A stretch of 64,000 bases of DNA from AAA044-D11 sp965268275 (GCA_965268275.1 OZ254168.1:682001-746000), one strand, 5' to 3'. Numbered from the stretch's first letter, positions 35,042 through 44,175 are shown. Numbers and translations: made by a program. Notes: generated by a model from the letters alone, not told the origin.

Positions 35042-35710
35042 CTATCTCGTGCTTGATTTCGTGGCTGAGCTTCGAAGCGAATCAATCATCGCACCTGGAT
35101 CATCAGACTTAAAAACAGCACTTCCAGCCACAAAAGTATCCGCACCTGACTCTGCTGCCTGAGCAATTGTTTCGAGAGAAACTCCCCCATCAACTTGAAG
35201 CCAGATTTTCTCAAAGAACCGAGTGTCAATCTCCCTTCTCGCCTCTTTTACCTTTTCCATCATGTCGAACATAAAACTCTGCCCACCGAAACCCGGTTCC
35301 ACCGTCATAATCAAAACCATATCTATATGTTCCATTAGTGAAGCTATTTTGTGAAAAGGTGTCGCCGGTTTTAGAGCGACACCAACTCTTGCGCCTTCAT
35401 TCTTGATTCGCGAAATGGTTTCAAGCGGATTTGCGCTTGCTTCAAAATGGAAAGTAACACTGGCCGAACCTGCTTTCGCATAAAGGTGGGCGCGATTATC
35501 AGGATCAGCGATCATCAAATGGCTATCTACTGGGATTGGGCATTCAGCAATTATTTTCTCACTCTGCTCAAATGTGAAAGTAAAGTTCGGAACAAATATG
35601 TTGTCCATAACATCAAGGTGCAGGAGATCGGATTGGGTTGATATCCGAGCTATTTCAACCGATAAATTATCTCTATCCGCGTTCAAAATACTGGGGCAGA
35701 TTCGAATCAT
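35042..35710 (-). CDS. rpe: Ribulose-phosphate 3-epimerase
   Basis: Interconverts ribulose-5-phosphate and xylulose-5-phosphate in the pentose phosphate pathway. The 222-residue TIM barrel shows CPSILNADRDNL, LHLDVMDNIFVPNFTF (metal-binding His/Asp), VDSHLMI, MTVEPGFGGQSF and QVDGGV. GGGG and AGGA lie just before ATG 35710. It is 49 nt from rsmB, the usual neighbour in this cluster. Confidence 0.95.
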   Translation of the reverse strand: MIRICPSILNADRDNLSVEIARISTQSDLLHLDVMDNIFVPNFTFTFEQSEKIIAECPIPVDSHLMIADPDNRAHLYAKAGSASVTFHFEASANPLETISRIKNEGARVGVALKPATPFHKIASLMEHIDMVLIMTVEPGFGGQSFMFDMMEKVKEARREIDTRFFEKIWLQVDGGVSLETIAQAAESGADTFVAGSAVFKSDDPGAMIDSLRSSATKSSTR

Positions 35711-35759
35711 TCCTGGCCCCTCTCAATTCTTTTGTTAGTCAATACTAATTCACCGAACA

Positions 35760-37112
35760 TCAGGACTTTTGGAGCAACGCCATGAACATCGAATCTGAAC
35801 CATCGAGGTGGGTCCATAGTTGAAGTGAACCATCTGGGTTTACGCCCGTGCTGCCAGAAGGAGAAAACTGCGCGATATCTAAAATTTCCAAATCCTTATG
35901 CCGATACTTTGCATCCAAGATCTGACTCTTAGTTTCAGCCAATAAGGGCGAACACGTCGCAAACCCGATAATGCCGCCAGGATTCAACATCTCGTATGCC
36001 GAATCGATTAAATCTCGTTGCAGCGGAAGAAGTTCTTTCAAATCATTTAGCGATCTACGCCATCTTGCTTCCGGTCTGCGTCGCAGCGCTCCTAAACCTG
36101 AGCAGGGCGCATCAATAAGAATTCGATCGAACTTTTCACCAAAACTCTGAAAATCTCGACCGTCTAAGGAGATCACTTTGTTCTTTGGAACAACTCGTGC
36201 AACTAAATCAGCGCGATGAGAAGTTGGCTCATTGGCCAGGAATGAATCGTTTGGTTTTTCGGTCAACAACAAGTTGTGCAGCAATGCGGCCTTACCACCA
36301 GGGCCAGCGCAGAGATCGAGCCACTTCAATGGCGACACCTTTTTCGTCGCGAAGAAGATTTCGGCCACCAATTGCGAGCCCATGTCTTGAATTCCAGCGC
36401 GCTTGTCCTTGATTGCTGGATAATCGTTAGGAAGCGAATCAGATAGCACCGAAAAAGTTCCTATCGGAAGCTTCTCGCCTCCGACTTGTAATATCTCTTC
36501 AACACTTGATTTACCAGGCCAAGCAACGATGTGCGGCGCCACTGGCATATTGTTAATCCGTAACAATTCTTCGACCGCGTTCCAGTCTTTTAGTTGATCA
36601 AAGTAGGCATTGATTATCCATATCGGATGCGAGTAGAGAATTGATAACTTTTCTATTGCCGGTAGTTTCTCATCAGTTTTAACAGCTTCGTACAAATCCA
36701 AATCGGCAGAAATAGAGCGTAGCAGAGCATTTACGTAGCTAGCCTTTGACTCTCCAGCCACTGCCCTGGCCACTTCAACTGTTTCTCCTACTGCAGCATG
36801 AATCGGCACTCGCATCTCAAAAATTTGATGGATACCAAGTCTCAAGAGATCAACAATCTTTTCGTCAAGTTCGTTGATTGGGCGATCGGCTTTTAAAGAA
36901 ATAGCGAAATCATGTTTTCCTTGCATTCGAAGAGTTCCATAGGCAAGTTCGGTCACGAAGGATCGATCGCGTAGATCTAAATCAGATTCTGAAAGCAGCT
37001 CGGGTAATCTTAGATTTGCAAATGCACCATTGCGATTAACTTGGTTCACTAGGTCGAAGGCCAACAATCTCGCAGCACCAGGTTTAGGTTTCGAAAAGCC
37101 CTTATTACTCAA
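35760..37112 (-). CDS. rsmB: 16S rRNA m5C967 methyltransferase RsmB
   Basis: SAM-dependent RNA methyltransferase (Sun/Fmu family), 450 residues. The first about 140 residues form a NusB-like RNA-binding domain (LLAFDLVNQVNRNG, RLGIHQIFEMRVP, AVGETVEVAR). The catalytic domain carries the SAM motif LDLCAGPGGKAAL, DAPCSGLGALRRRPEARW and FATCSP, the two cysteines needed for m5C formation. The TTG start at 37112 overlaps the fmt stop by 8 nt. Confidence 0.93.
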   Translation of the reverse strand: MSNKGFSKPKPGAARLLAFDLVNQVNRNGAFANLRLPELLSESDLDLRDRSFVTELAYGTLRMQGKHDFAISLKADRPINELDEKIVDLLRLGIHQIFEMRVPIHAAVGETVEVARAVAGESKASYVNALLRSISADLDLYEAVKTDEKLPAIEKLSILYSHPIWIINAYFDQLKDWNAVEELLRINNMPVAPHIVAWPGKSSVEEILQVGGEKLPIGTFSVLSDSLPNDYPAIKDKRAGIQDMGSQLVAEIFFATKKVSPLKWLDLCAGPGGKAALLHNLLLTEKPNDSFLANEPTSHRADLVARVVPKNKVISLDGRDFQSFGEKFDRILIDAPCSGLGALRRRPEARWRRSLNDLKELLPLQRDLIDSAYEMLNPGGIIGFATCSPLLAETKSQILDAKYRHKDLEILDIAQFSPSGSTGVNPDGSLQLWTHLDGSDSMFMALLQKS

Positions 37113-38022
37113 ACTTGGAACCCGAATCTAATCTCGCTCCTCGCGCGAAGTCAGCGCCGGCCATGCGTTTTTTGCCTGACGGCGTAACTTCTTTTACTTC
37201 AAGCACACTGTCAGAAGTTCTAACCAAGAGCTGGTCCCCAACTAATTCGATATCCCCCGGCGACTTTAGATTGTTTGAAACCAATACTTCTTGCAATCCA
37301 TGAAGTGAAATCCTTTCACCATTAAACATGGTCCAAATTCCAGGATTATCTGCAAGCGCACGGTCTTGGCGCAGAACTGTTTCTATCGGACTTTTCCAAA
37401 GTATTCTCGCCATATCCTTAGAGATTTTTGGCGCCAGGGTGGCACCAGAAAGTGGCTGTGGAGTTGCTTTAGTTTTTCCGATCACAGAAACTAGATCGAG
37501 CAAATCTGGTATCGCAAGTTCGGTAAGGCGTTCCAATAGAACCGGTGTCGTATCCTGATCGGAAATATTTACCTCTTTAGACAAGTAGATGGGGCCAGTG
37601 TCCATTCCTTTATCCAACTTAAATATTGAGAATCCAGTGCTACTTTCGCCATTCAAAATCGCCCACTGAACCGGGGCAGCTCCGCGTAACTTAGGAAGTA
37701 ATGAAAAATGTAAATTGATCCATCCGAATCTAGGTCCGTGCAACAATTCAACAGGAATAATCCTGCCGTAGGCACAAGTAATAATTAACTGCGGCTGCGA
37801 AGCCAGTAGATGGCGATTTAATTCTGAGGTATCTGCAGGTTTGGCAACTTCAAGCCCTTTGTCCTGCGCCCACTTTGCTAAATCATTTGCCTCTATTTTC
37901 TTGCCACGACCCGTAGGTTTATCGGGGTTAGTGATTATCGAACCAAGCGTGTGATCGCTACTTAGGATGGCTTCAATAATTGGAATAGAGATTAGCGATG
38001 AAGATGCAATTGATAGCTGCAT
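37105..38022 (-). CDS. fmt: Methionyl-tRNA formyltransferase
   Basis: Formylates initiator Met-tRNA using 10-formyltetrahydrofolate. The 305-residue protein has the catalytic segment INLHFSLLPKLRGAAPVQWAI (N and H of the usual NxHxSLLP) and FKLDKGMDTGPIY with the catalytic Asp, followed by the C-terminal anticodon-side domain. It starts directly after the def stop and overlaps rsmB, preserving the def-fmt pairing that links formylation with deformylation. Confidence 0.95.
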   Translation of the reverse strand: MQLSIASSSLISIPIIEAILSSDHTLGSIITNPDKPTGRGKKIEANDLAKWAQDKGLEVAKPADTSELNRHLLASQPQLIITCAYGRIIPVELLHGPRFGWINLHFSLLPKLRGAAPVQWAILNGESSTGFSIFKLDKGMDTGPIYLSKEVNISDQDTTPVLLERLTELAIPDLLDLVSVIGKTKATPQPLSGATLAPKISKDMARILWKSPIETVLRQDRALADNPGIWTMFNGERISLHGLQEVLVSNNLKSPGDIELVGDQLLVRTSDSVLEVKEVTPSGKKRMAGADFARGARLDSGSKFE

Positions 38023-38583
38023 CTAGAGCGCCCGACCATTGGTCGCATGAGGACTTATTTTAAATTGTGGAGTGGGCTGACCTGATGTCTGCTCTCCAAA
38101 CCATTCGGAATTGCGAATATCAGCCATCGCCAATTTGCGATCTTCAAGCAAAAGCCGGTCGATGAAAACGATTCCATTAAGGTGATCTGTTTCGTGTTGT
38201 AAGACTCGGGCCAATAACTCTGTTCCCTCGATAGTTACTGGTTCTCCATGCATATTAAATCCTTTGGCAACCGCCTTGAAGGCACGAGGAGTTTCATAAG
38301 TTAGGCCTGGGAAACTTAAACATCCTTCTTCGCCATCCTGCAGATCTGCAGACAGGTCCAGTGAAGGATTGATTAGATGACCTTCACTCTCTTCAATATT
38401 CCAGACGAATACTTGCAAAGAAACACCTATTTGCGGTGCAGCCAAGCCCGCTCCCGGCGCATCCAACATGGTTTCCGTAAGATCTTTGACCAAATTTCGC
38501 AATTCTTTATCAAATGTCGTGACCAGACTTGCAGGAGTCGTAAGCACGGGATCGCCGAATAATCTTATTTCTTGAATTGACAC
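38023..38583 (-). CDS. def: Peptide deformylase
   Basis: Metalloenzyme that removes the formyl group from new proteins. All three motifs are intact in 186 residues: GAGLAAPQIG (about 44-53), EEGCLSFPG with the metal cysteine, and QHETDHLNG with both metal histidines and the catalytic Glu. GTG 38583 is 6 nt after TAGAAT and has no ribosome binding site, so def-fmt-rsmB probably has its own leaderless promoter in the 33-nt gap after priA. Confidence 0.96.
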   Translation of the reverse strand: MSIQEIRLFGDPVLTTPASLVTTFDKELRNLVKDLTETMLDAPGAGLAAPQIGVSLQVFVWNIEESEGHLINPSLDLSADLQDGEEGCLSFPGLTYETPRAFKAVAKGFNMHGEPVTIEGTELLARVLQHETDHLNGIVFIDRLLLEDRKLAMADIRNSEWFGEQTSGQPTPQFKISPHATNGRAL

Positions 38584-38595
38584 CCGAGAATTCTA
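38584..38595 (-). promoter_or_regulatory. Candidate -10 box for leaderless def-fmt-rsmB mRNA
   Basis: TAGAAT (38595-38590, minus strand), 6 nt (TCTCGG), then GTG 38583; no Shine-Dalgarno sequence. Confidence 0.45.
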
Positions 38596-38616
38596 TTCTA
38601 AGTTCAATCCAATCGC

Positions 38617-40488
38617 CTAAATTGAAAATGGGTCCATGCGAAGTTGTAACGGCGATAACCCTTTGATGCCTCGATACCTCGCTAAATCTCGAAAAAATTC
38701 CGAGAATTCTTGGGAGCGAGCTATTTCACTTCGAAGTATTAATCTTGATTTACCTTTAGCATCCGCAGGTCCAGAAATTTTCTCTTGGAGGGCGACTGCT
38801 GAAAAAAGTTCGTTGTCTTCTAGATTTCGGGCTAGTTGTCTTACTGCCGAGGTCTCCCCTTGCAAAACCGCAATTCGACAGAAAGGTGGAAGATTCAGAT
38901 TCTTTCGATCCTCTATTTCGAACAACGAATTTGCATATGGATCGTTTCTCAAAAGCCCTTGTGATAATTGATTATCACTAGCGAGATCCAGATACATCGT
39001 CGAACCATCTCCAGCTTTCACGCGGCCCCAATTTTCGTAGATCAATCTTCTGGCGTTTTCTAAACTTCTCAGATCGACACGGTTGCTAAGATTTTCAAGC
39101 GAGCGAAGAATTACAGTATGAAAATCGCCTAAGGGTTCGCAGCCATAGCTAGCTATCACAAGCACGTTCTCTTTTACCGACGAAATATCGTCAATTCTTG
39201 ATCCCCCCTTACTTAGCAGAACCCGATAGCCTGGAACAGCCTTAGCAATTTCATCCGCTATCCGCGCTGACCCCTTAGAGATAGATCTGATCGTCTTGCC
39301 ATCACACCAGACACAAGAAAAATCTTTGGAGGTTTTTTCGCAAATTGCGCAGGTCAGTAAGGCGCTCTTAGTTGGTAGATAAATTTTGCCACCACATTCG
39401 CATCTGGCTTGGTTGCGACATTTCTGGCAGGCGACCGCATTGATATAGCCAGTCTCGGCCATGACCACAAGAACGTTTCCTTTTTTTAATCCAGCTTTCA
39501 TAAGACCGATATCTGAAACACCTGAATTTGAAAAATGAAGAATTGTTCTATTCTTCTCAACGCTTTTCTCCGTTTTTTTAATCTTTAACCAGCCCAATTC
39601 TGCGAGTCGAATTACTTCTAAACTTGGACTTGCCCCGATGAAGTGGAGCGAATATTCGCCGCTGCGTAACATCGCGATATCTCGAACATTCCAGCTAGGG
39701 AATCTTCTTTCATACATAGATTCATCCCCATCATTGAAAATCATGATGACTGAATTAGGCGCTAATGGGGTAAAGATTGCACCCCTGGTTCCTATTATCA
39801 GTTTGGATTGCAAGAATCTGGCTTTTAGGTAATTTTCGTACCGCTCTGACTTTGAGATGTCTGATGTTAGAAGAACGGGTTCGGCATCTAGATTAAAAGT
39901 CAGTAACTGTTTTATATCTCGTTCATCAGGAACTATTACCATCAACTGCTCTTCGGGGTTTAAATCTCCTAGTATTTGATTTATTTTGACCGGCAACGCT
40001 TCAAAACCTCGCGTAATCGTCACTTGATGTTCCAGCTTAGGTTCCACCTCAGGAACTTGTGGAGTCGAAAGTCCAATAAATTGAGACTCAACAGATGCAA
40101 CTCGAGATGGAATTGCACTTCTGATGACATCCCAAGGCTTACATGCATAGCGTTCACACGTAAGAGTAAAAATCTCAATCAACTCATCGGTAAGGAGAGG
40201 TATCGAAGAAATCACCTTGGTTATTGGTTTTAGTGATTTTGTATCGAGCAGAGATGGTATCCGAGATTGGATGTAGCCAATAACTTCAGCTTTTCCAAAT
40301 GGGACTTTTACGAAAACACCTGGACGAACCTGATCTGATATTTCTTCAGGAACTAAATAGTCATAAGTATCGAGCAGATGAAAGACACCGGAATCAACAC
40401 AAACCTGCGCTACAGGATTTTCTGCGGCGATGACTACTTTCTTTGCTGCCCGTTGCGCTTTCAAACGCAGTGGCTTTACCTGCGTCAC
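38617..40488 (-). CDS. priA: PriA-like replication restart protein, helicase-dead
   Basis: Homologue of the primosome protein PriA, 623 residues. The N-terminal DNA-binding domain and the zinc-binding region are kept, with eight cysteines in four pairs (ACQKCRNQARCECG, LTCAICEK, CVWCDG). The ATPase core is broken: where GxTGSGKT should stand, around residues 153-164, the sequence reads HQVTITRGFEALP, and the DEAH position (about 251-257) reads FNDGDES. Actinobacterial PriA proteins are known to lack helicase motifs. A structural role at restart forks is therefore likely. GTG 40488 follows metK by 6 nt. Confidence 0.88.
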   Translation of the reverse strand: MTQVKPLRLKAQRAAKKVVIAAENPVAQVCVDSGVFHLLDTYDYLVPEEISDQVRPGVFVKVPFGKAEVIGYIQSRIPSLLDTKSLKPITKVISSIPLLTDELIEIFTLTCERYACKPWDVIRSAIPSRVASVESQFIGLSTPQVPEVEPKLEHQVTITRGFEALPVKINQILGDLNPEEQLMVIVPDERDIKQLLTFNLDAEPVLLTSDISKSERYENYLKARFLQSKLIIGTRGAIFTPLAPNSVIMIFNDGDESMYERRFPSWNVRDIAMLRSGEYSLHFIGASPSLEVIRLAELGWLKIKKTEKSVEKNRTILHFSNSGVSDIGLMKAGLKKGNVLVVMAETGYINAVACQKCRNQARCECGGKIYLPTKSALLTCAICEKTSKDFSCVWCDGKTIRSISKGSARIADEIAKAVPGYRVLLSKGGSRIDDISSVKENVLVIASYGCEPLGDFHTVILRSLENLSNRVDLRSLENARRLIYENWGRVKAGDGSTMYLDLASDNQLSQGLLRNDPYANSLFEIEDRKNLNLPPFCRIAVLQGETSAVRQLARNLEDNELFSAVALQEKISGPADAKGKSRLILRSEIARSQEFSEFFRDLARYRGIKGLSPLQLRMDPFSI

Positions 40489-40494
40489 TTACAT

Positions 40495-41688
40495 TTACCT
40501 GGAAGCTGCTTCTTTAAGTGCGGCCGCGCGATTGGTCTTCTCCCAAGTAAAGTCAGCGAGTTCGCGACCAAAGTGACCATAAGATGCGGTTGCAGAATAA
40601 ATCGGACGAAGTAGATCGAGATCGCGAATAATTGCAGCAGGGCGCAGATCAAATGTCGCCATAACTGCATCAACTATCTTGCTTGGCGCCACTTTCTCAG
40701 TTCCAAAAGTTTCGATAAAGAGACCGACAGGTTGCGCCTTTCCAATTGCATATGCGACTTGAACCTCGCAACGAGACGCTAAGCCTGATGCAACAACGTT
40801 CTTAGCAATCCAACGCATTGCGTAAGCTGCGCTACGATCAACTTTAGATGGATCTTTCCCAGAGAAAGCTCCACCACCATGCCGGGCCATTCCGCCGTAA
40901 GTATCAACAATAATTTTACGGCCGGTTAAACCAGCGTCCCCCATCGGTCCACCGATTACGAATCGACCAGTTGGATTAATCAAAATTCGAACATCAGATG
41001 TGTCGATCTTAAGGTCCGCAATCATTGGGTCAATTACTAATTTTTTCAAATCTGGAGCAAGCGTTTTCTCTAGATCTACAGATGGCGAATGCTGAGTAGA
41101 GATCACAATCGTATTGAGAGCAACAGCTTTATCGCCGTCGTATTCAATAGTTACTTGAGTTTTTCCATCTGGACGAAGATAATCGACTGCTCCGGATTTA
41201 CGAACAGCTGAAAGTTGAAATGCGAGCTTGTGAGCTAGCGAGATTGGTAGCGGCATAAGTTCTGGTGTGTCGTCACATGCGTAACCAAACATCAAACCCT
41301 GATCGCCCGCGCCTTGGAGAACGAGCGGATCTGCAGAAGAGGAAATTCGCTTTTCAAAAGCCGAGTCCACGCCTTGTGCGATGTCACTGGATTGTTGGCC
41401 AATTGATAATGAAACGCCGCATGAGTTTCCGTCGAAGCCCTTATCTGAAGAGTCATATCCGATATTCAATACAGTGTCACGAACGATAGTCATGACATCG
41501 GCATATCCGTTAGTTGTTACTTCACCGGCCACGTGAACTTGACCAGTTGTTATTAAAGTTTCGACCGCAACGCGACTTTTAGCATCTTGAGAAAGTAATG
41601 AATCTAGAATCGCATCAGAAATTTGATCTGCCATCTTATCCGGATGACCTTCGGTCACAGATTCTGATGTAAATAGTCGTTTAGTCAT
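40495..41688 (-). CDS. metK: S-adenosylmethionine synthetase
   Basis: Makes SAM from methionine and ATP; homotetramer. The 397-residue protein has the methionine and ATP sites FTSESVTEGHPDKMADQISD, GAGDQGLMFGYA and the P-loop-like GGGAFSGKDPSKVDRSAAY. ATG 41688 is 6 nt after TAGGGT, which overlaps the last codons of coaBC; no ribosome binding site is seen, so an internal leaderless promoter is likely. Functionally linked with metH, trmI and rsmB in this window. Confidence 0.97.
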   Translation of the reverse strand: MTKRLFTSESVTEGHPDKMADQISDAILDSLLSQDAKSRVAVETLITTGQVHVAGEVTTNGYADVMTIVRDTVLNIGYDSSDKGFDGNSCGVSLSIGQQSSDIAQGVDSAFEKRISSSADPLVLQGAGDQGLMFGYACDDTPELMPLPISLAHKLAFQLSAVRKSGAVDYLRPDGKTQVTIEYDGDKAVALNTIVISTQHSPSVDLEKTLAPDLKKLVIDPMIADLKIDTSDVRILINPTGRFVIGGPMGDAGLTGRKIIVDTYGGMARHGGGAFSGKDPSKVDRSAAYAMRWIAKNVVASGLASRCEVQVAYAIGKAQPVGLFIETFGTEKVAPSKIVDAVMATFDLRPAAIIRDLDLLRPIYSATASYGHFGRELADFTWEKTNRAAALKEAASR

Positions 41689-41700
41689 TGGGTTACCCTA
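41689..41700 (-). promoter_or_regulatory. Candidate -10 box for leaderless metK mRNA
   Basis: TAGGGT (41700-41695, minus strand), 6 nt (AACCCA), then ATG 41688. The box lies inside the end of coaBC. Confidence 0.45.
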
Positions 41701-42892
41701 ACTTATTAACAGCTCGATCTAGTAACAGATCAGCCAGCGTGTCTTTGGATTGATTGCTGCATTCAATAGTTTCACCATTGCTATCGATCAATACTCCAGA
41801 GGTTTCATCAGCACCGAAAATTGCGCCATTGCTCACATTATTTAAGTAAATTAAATCCGAACCTTTGTTTTTCATCTTTGCCTTTGCTGATTCGAGGGTT
41901 TCACTATTTAACGGCGCAGTTTCCGCCGCGAAAGCAACAAGAACTTGGCTATCACGTCGAGTCTTTGAAAGAGTGGCGAGTAGATCTGGATTGGCCTCAA
42001 GTTCAATGTTTTGATAATTCGCTTTCTTTATCTTGTCGCCTGAAATATTTGCTGGCTTTGCATCGGCAACTGCGGCTGCCATGACGAGTATCTCGCAATT
42101 CGGAAATTCTTCATTGAGCGCGGCCTGCATTTGCTCTGTAGAGGAAACATTTATGGTTTTTATACCGGGTAGCGGACTAAGGTTTGAATTGGCAGCAATC
42201 AACACAACTTCGGCACCTCGGTTGCGTGCAGCCTGAGCAACTGCATAGCCTTGTTTTCCTGTTGAGCGATTTGCAATAAATCTAACGGGATCTATAGCTT
42301 CTCTAGTTCCCCCGGCGGTGACTAGGACTTTTCTTCCCAGTAAATCAGATTTAATTTCCGCAAATTGCGAAACTTCTTTGATAATTCGTGAAACTTCTGG
42401 ATAACGTCCGACTCCGAAATCGTCCCCAGTCATTCGACCTTCATCTGGTTCTATGACAAGAATCCCGCGTTTGCGAAGGGTTGCGATGTTCTCTTGATTC
42501 GCTGCACTTAGCCACATTTCAGGATGCATCGCTGGAACCAAAACTATTGGGCAGGTCGCCGCGCTAATAACGTTAGTGAGAAGATCATCGGCGATACCAC
42601 TTGAAATTTTCGCAATTAAATCAGCTGTAGCTGGAGCGACCACAATCAGATTGGTCTCTCGTGCTTTTTTGATATGTGGAACCTCGTGCACATTGTTCCA
42701 AAGATTTTCATCAACACTGCGACCTGATAAGGCTTCCCAGGTGGCCGAGCCAACGAATTTCAAACTGGCACGAGTTGGAATCACGGTGATACCGAAGCCA
42801 ATGTCTTGCAATCTACGAAGCAAGTCTGCCGACTTATATGCAGAAATCCCGCCACCTACCCCAAGGATTAATTCCCTACCCAGGAGTGTCAT
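41693..42892 (-). CDS. coaBC: Phosphopantothenoylcysteine synthetase / decarboxylase
   Basis: Bifunctional coenzyme A enzyme, 399 residues. The CoaC half (1 to about 180) is an FMN flavoprotein with GGGISAYKSADLLRRL, the catalytic His region WNNVHEVPHI and the PAMHPEMW loop. The CoaB half has VLVTAGGTREAIDPVRFIAN, RSTGKQGYAVA and the KIKKANYQNIEL lysine region. Gene order rpoZ-coaBC-metK-priA is conserved in actinobacteria. Confidence 0.95.
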   Translation of the reverse strand: MTLLGRELILGVGGGISAYKSADLLRRLQDIGFGITVIPTRASLKFVGSATWEALSGRSVDENLWNNVHEVPHIKKARETNLIVVAPATADLIAKISSGIADDLLTNVISAATCPIVLVPAMHPEMWLSAANQENIATLRKRGILVIEPDEGRMTGDDFGVGRYPEVSRIIKEVSQFAEIKSDLLGRKVLVTAGGTREAIDPVRFIANRSTGKQGYAVAQAARNRGAEVVLIAANSNLSPLPGIKTINVSSTEQMQAALNEEFPNCEILVMAAAVADAKPANISGDKIKKANYQNIELEANPDLLATLSKTRRDSQVLVAFAAETAPLNSETLESAKAKMKNKGSDLIYLNNVSNGAIFGADETSGVLIDSNGETIECSNQSKDTLADLLLDRAVNKLG

Positions 42893-42919
42893 TTTTTTAG
42901 CTCAGTGAGTTACGAAAGA

Positions 42920-43198
42920 TTATTCGGTAACACTAACTTCAGGAGCAACTGGTTCCAAATTTTCAATGGTTAGAAGACCTTCGTTGATTTCGCGAAGAGC
43001 GATTGAAAGCGGCTTCTCATGAACATAGGTTTCAACAAGTGGGCCAACATATTCGAGCAGACCTTCACCAAGTTGAGAGTAATAAGCATTAATTTGGCGA
43101 GCACGCTTCGCTGCATAAAGAACTAGGCTGTATTTTGATCCAGCCGCATCCAATAGTTGATCGATAGGTGGGTTTGTTATGCCATCCATTGTTGTCAT
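42920..43198 (-). CDS. rpoZ: RNA polymerase omega subunit
   Basis: Small subunit that aids assembly of RNA polymerase. The 92-residue protein starts ITNPPIDQLLDAAGSKYSLV and has the conserved KRARQINAYYSQL and PLSIALREINEG segments. GGAAGG 6 nt before ATG 43198 is a clear ribosome binding site. The 86-nt gap upstream contains a striking dyad that overlaps a possible -10 element. Confidence 0.95.
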   Translation of the reverse strand: MTTMDGITNPPIDQLLDAAGSKYSLVLYAAKRARQINAYYSQLGEGLLEYVGPLVETYVHEKPLSIALREINEGLLTIENLEPVAPEVSVTE

Positions 43199-43240
43199 GA
43201 CGTGCCTTCCTTTAGTAAATCAAAAATCAAAATCGAGCCG

Positions 43241-43263
43241 AAATATAGATCAGATCCATATTT
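43241..43263. promoter_or_regulatory. 23-bp inverted repeat upstream of rpoZ
   Basis: AAATATAGATC and GATCCATATTT are inverted arms matching at 10 of 11 positions around one central base. On the minus strand the right edge supplies TATATT (43247-43242), a fair -10, with TTCTTA 17 nt upstream (43270-43265). A protein bound here would cover the -10 and the spacer, so an operator for rpoZ-coaBC is plausible. A hairpin in read-through RNA from the gmk gene is the alternative. Confidence 0.4.
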
Positions 43264-43284
43264 GTAAGAAATAAAGGAGACTGC

Positions 43285-44175
43285 TTATTCAAGCCCTTTG
43301 CTTCTAGAAGAGGCTAAGGATAGCAGTGCGGCAGCTACTTCTTCGACCTTGTGATTTACGAGGACCTCATCGAATTCCCCCGCGCAAGCCATCTCTTCCT
43401 CGGCTAAAGCGAGGCGGGCGGCTCGGCGCTCTGGTGAGTCAGTCCCTCTGGCTGTCAACCGTTCAACTAATTCTTGCCAAGAAGGTGGCGATACAAAAAC
43501 AAGAAGTGCCCTTGGATCCGCTTTTCGAATCTGTCTTGCACCTGCAATCTCAATCTCTAAAAGAACATGCTTACCTAAGTTCAATGCATCTAAAACAGCA
43601 TCACGTGGCGTTCCGTAGCGCGCACCCGCAAATTCCGCCCATTCAAGTAAGGCTCCTTGGGCGATTAATTGATCGAATTTTTCTTCGGTAACGAAGTGAT
43701 AATCACGGCCATCTTTTTCATTTTCACGAGGTTCACGTGTTGTTACAGAAATGCTTATCCAAATTGCCGGGTGGTTGCGAAGAAACGAAGTAATTGTGCT
43801 CTTGCCAACGCCTCCTGGACCAGACATTACAATCAATGTTCCTGGATTTATCGCCACTTTATTCAAAATCATCTCACTTCTTAACTTCTGCAACTGATGC
43901 GAACCTAGTCCGCCTATTCTACGCGTTTCGGAGATACCAGCTTTCGTCATTATTGTGAAAGTCCTTCTCGAACCTATCCCAGGGGCGGCATCCAAAAGCT
44001 CGCGCACTCGCATTCGTTGAATCGATTCACGCCCGTCATTGATTACATCAAAGATTCCAATATTTCCAGAGGCGAGTAGCGCTTTCACTTCGGCTCGTTC
44101 TCTACGGGATGCAATCGCTTTTGCTCCCGCTTCCGCCCGCGCTTGCGCACTAAGTATCGGCGGCTGCTTATTCAT
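43285..44175 (-). CDS. gmk: Fusion of mycobacterial-type IHF and guanylate kinase
   Basis: One uninterrupted frame of 296 residues. Residues 1 to about 101 read as the actinobacterial nucleoid protein mIHF: QARAEAGAKAIASRRERAEV, RVRELLDAAPGIGSRR, then SETRRIGGLGSHQLQKL, the helix-two-turn-helix DNA-binding part. From about residue 110 comes guanylate kinase (GMP to GDP): P-loop MSGPGGVGKSTI (117-128), SVTTREPRENEKDGRDYHF, and LEWAEFAGARYGTP. In Streptomyces and Mycobacterium mihF and gmk are separate adjacent genes. Met102 (ATG 43872) could act as an internal start giving free kinase. The gene begins 3 nt after pyrF, preceded by AAGAG. Confidence 0.92.
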   Translation of the reverse strand: MNKQPPILSAQARAEAGAKAIASRRERAEVKALLASGNIGIFDVINDGRESIQRMRVRELLDAAPGIGSRRTFTIMTKAGISETRRIGGLGSHQLQKLRSEMILNKVAINPGTLIVMSGPGGVGKSTITSFLRNHPAIWISISVTTREPRENEKDGRDYHFVTEEKFDQLIAQGALLEWAEFAGARYGTPRDAVLDALNLGKHVLLEIEIAGARQIRKADPRALLVFVSPPSWQELVERLTARGTDSPERRAARLALAEEEMACAGEFDEVLVNHKVEEVAAALLSLASSRSKGLE

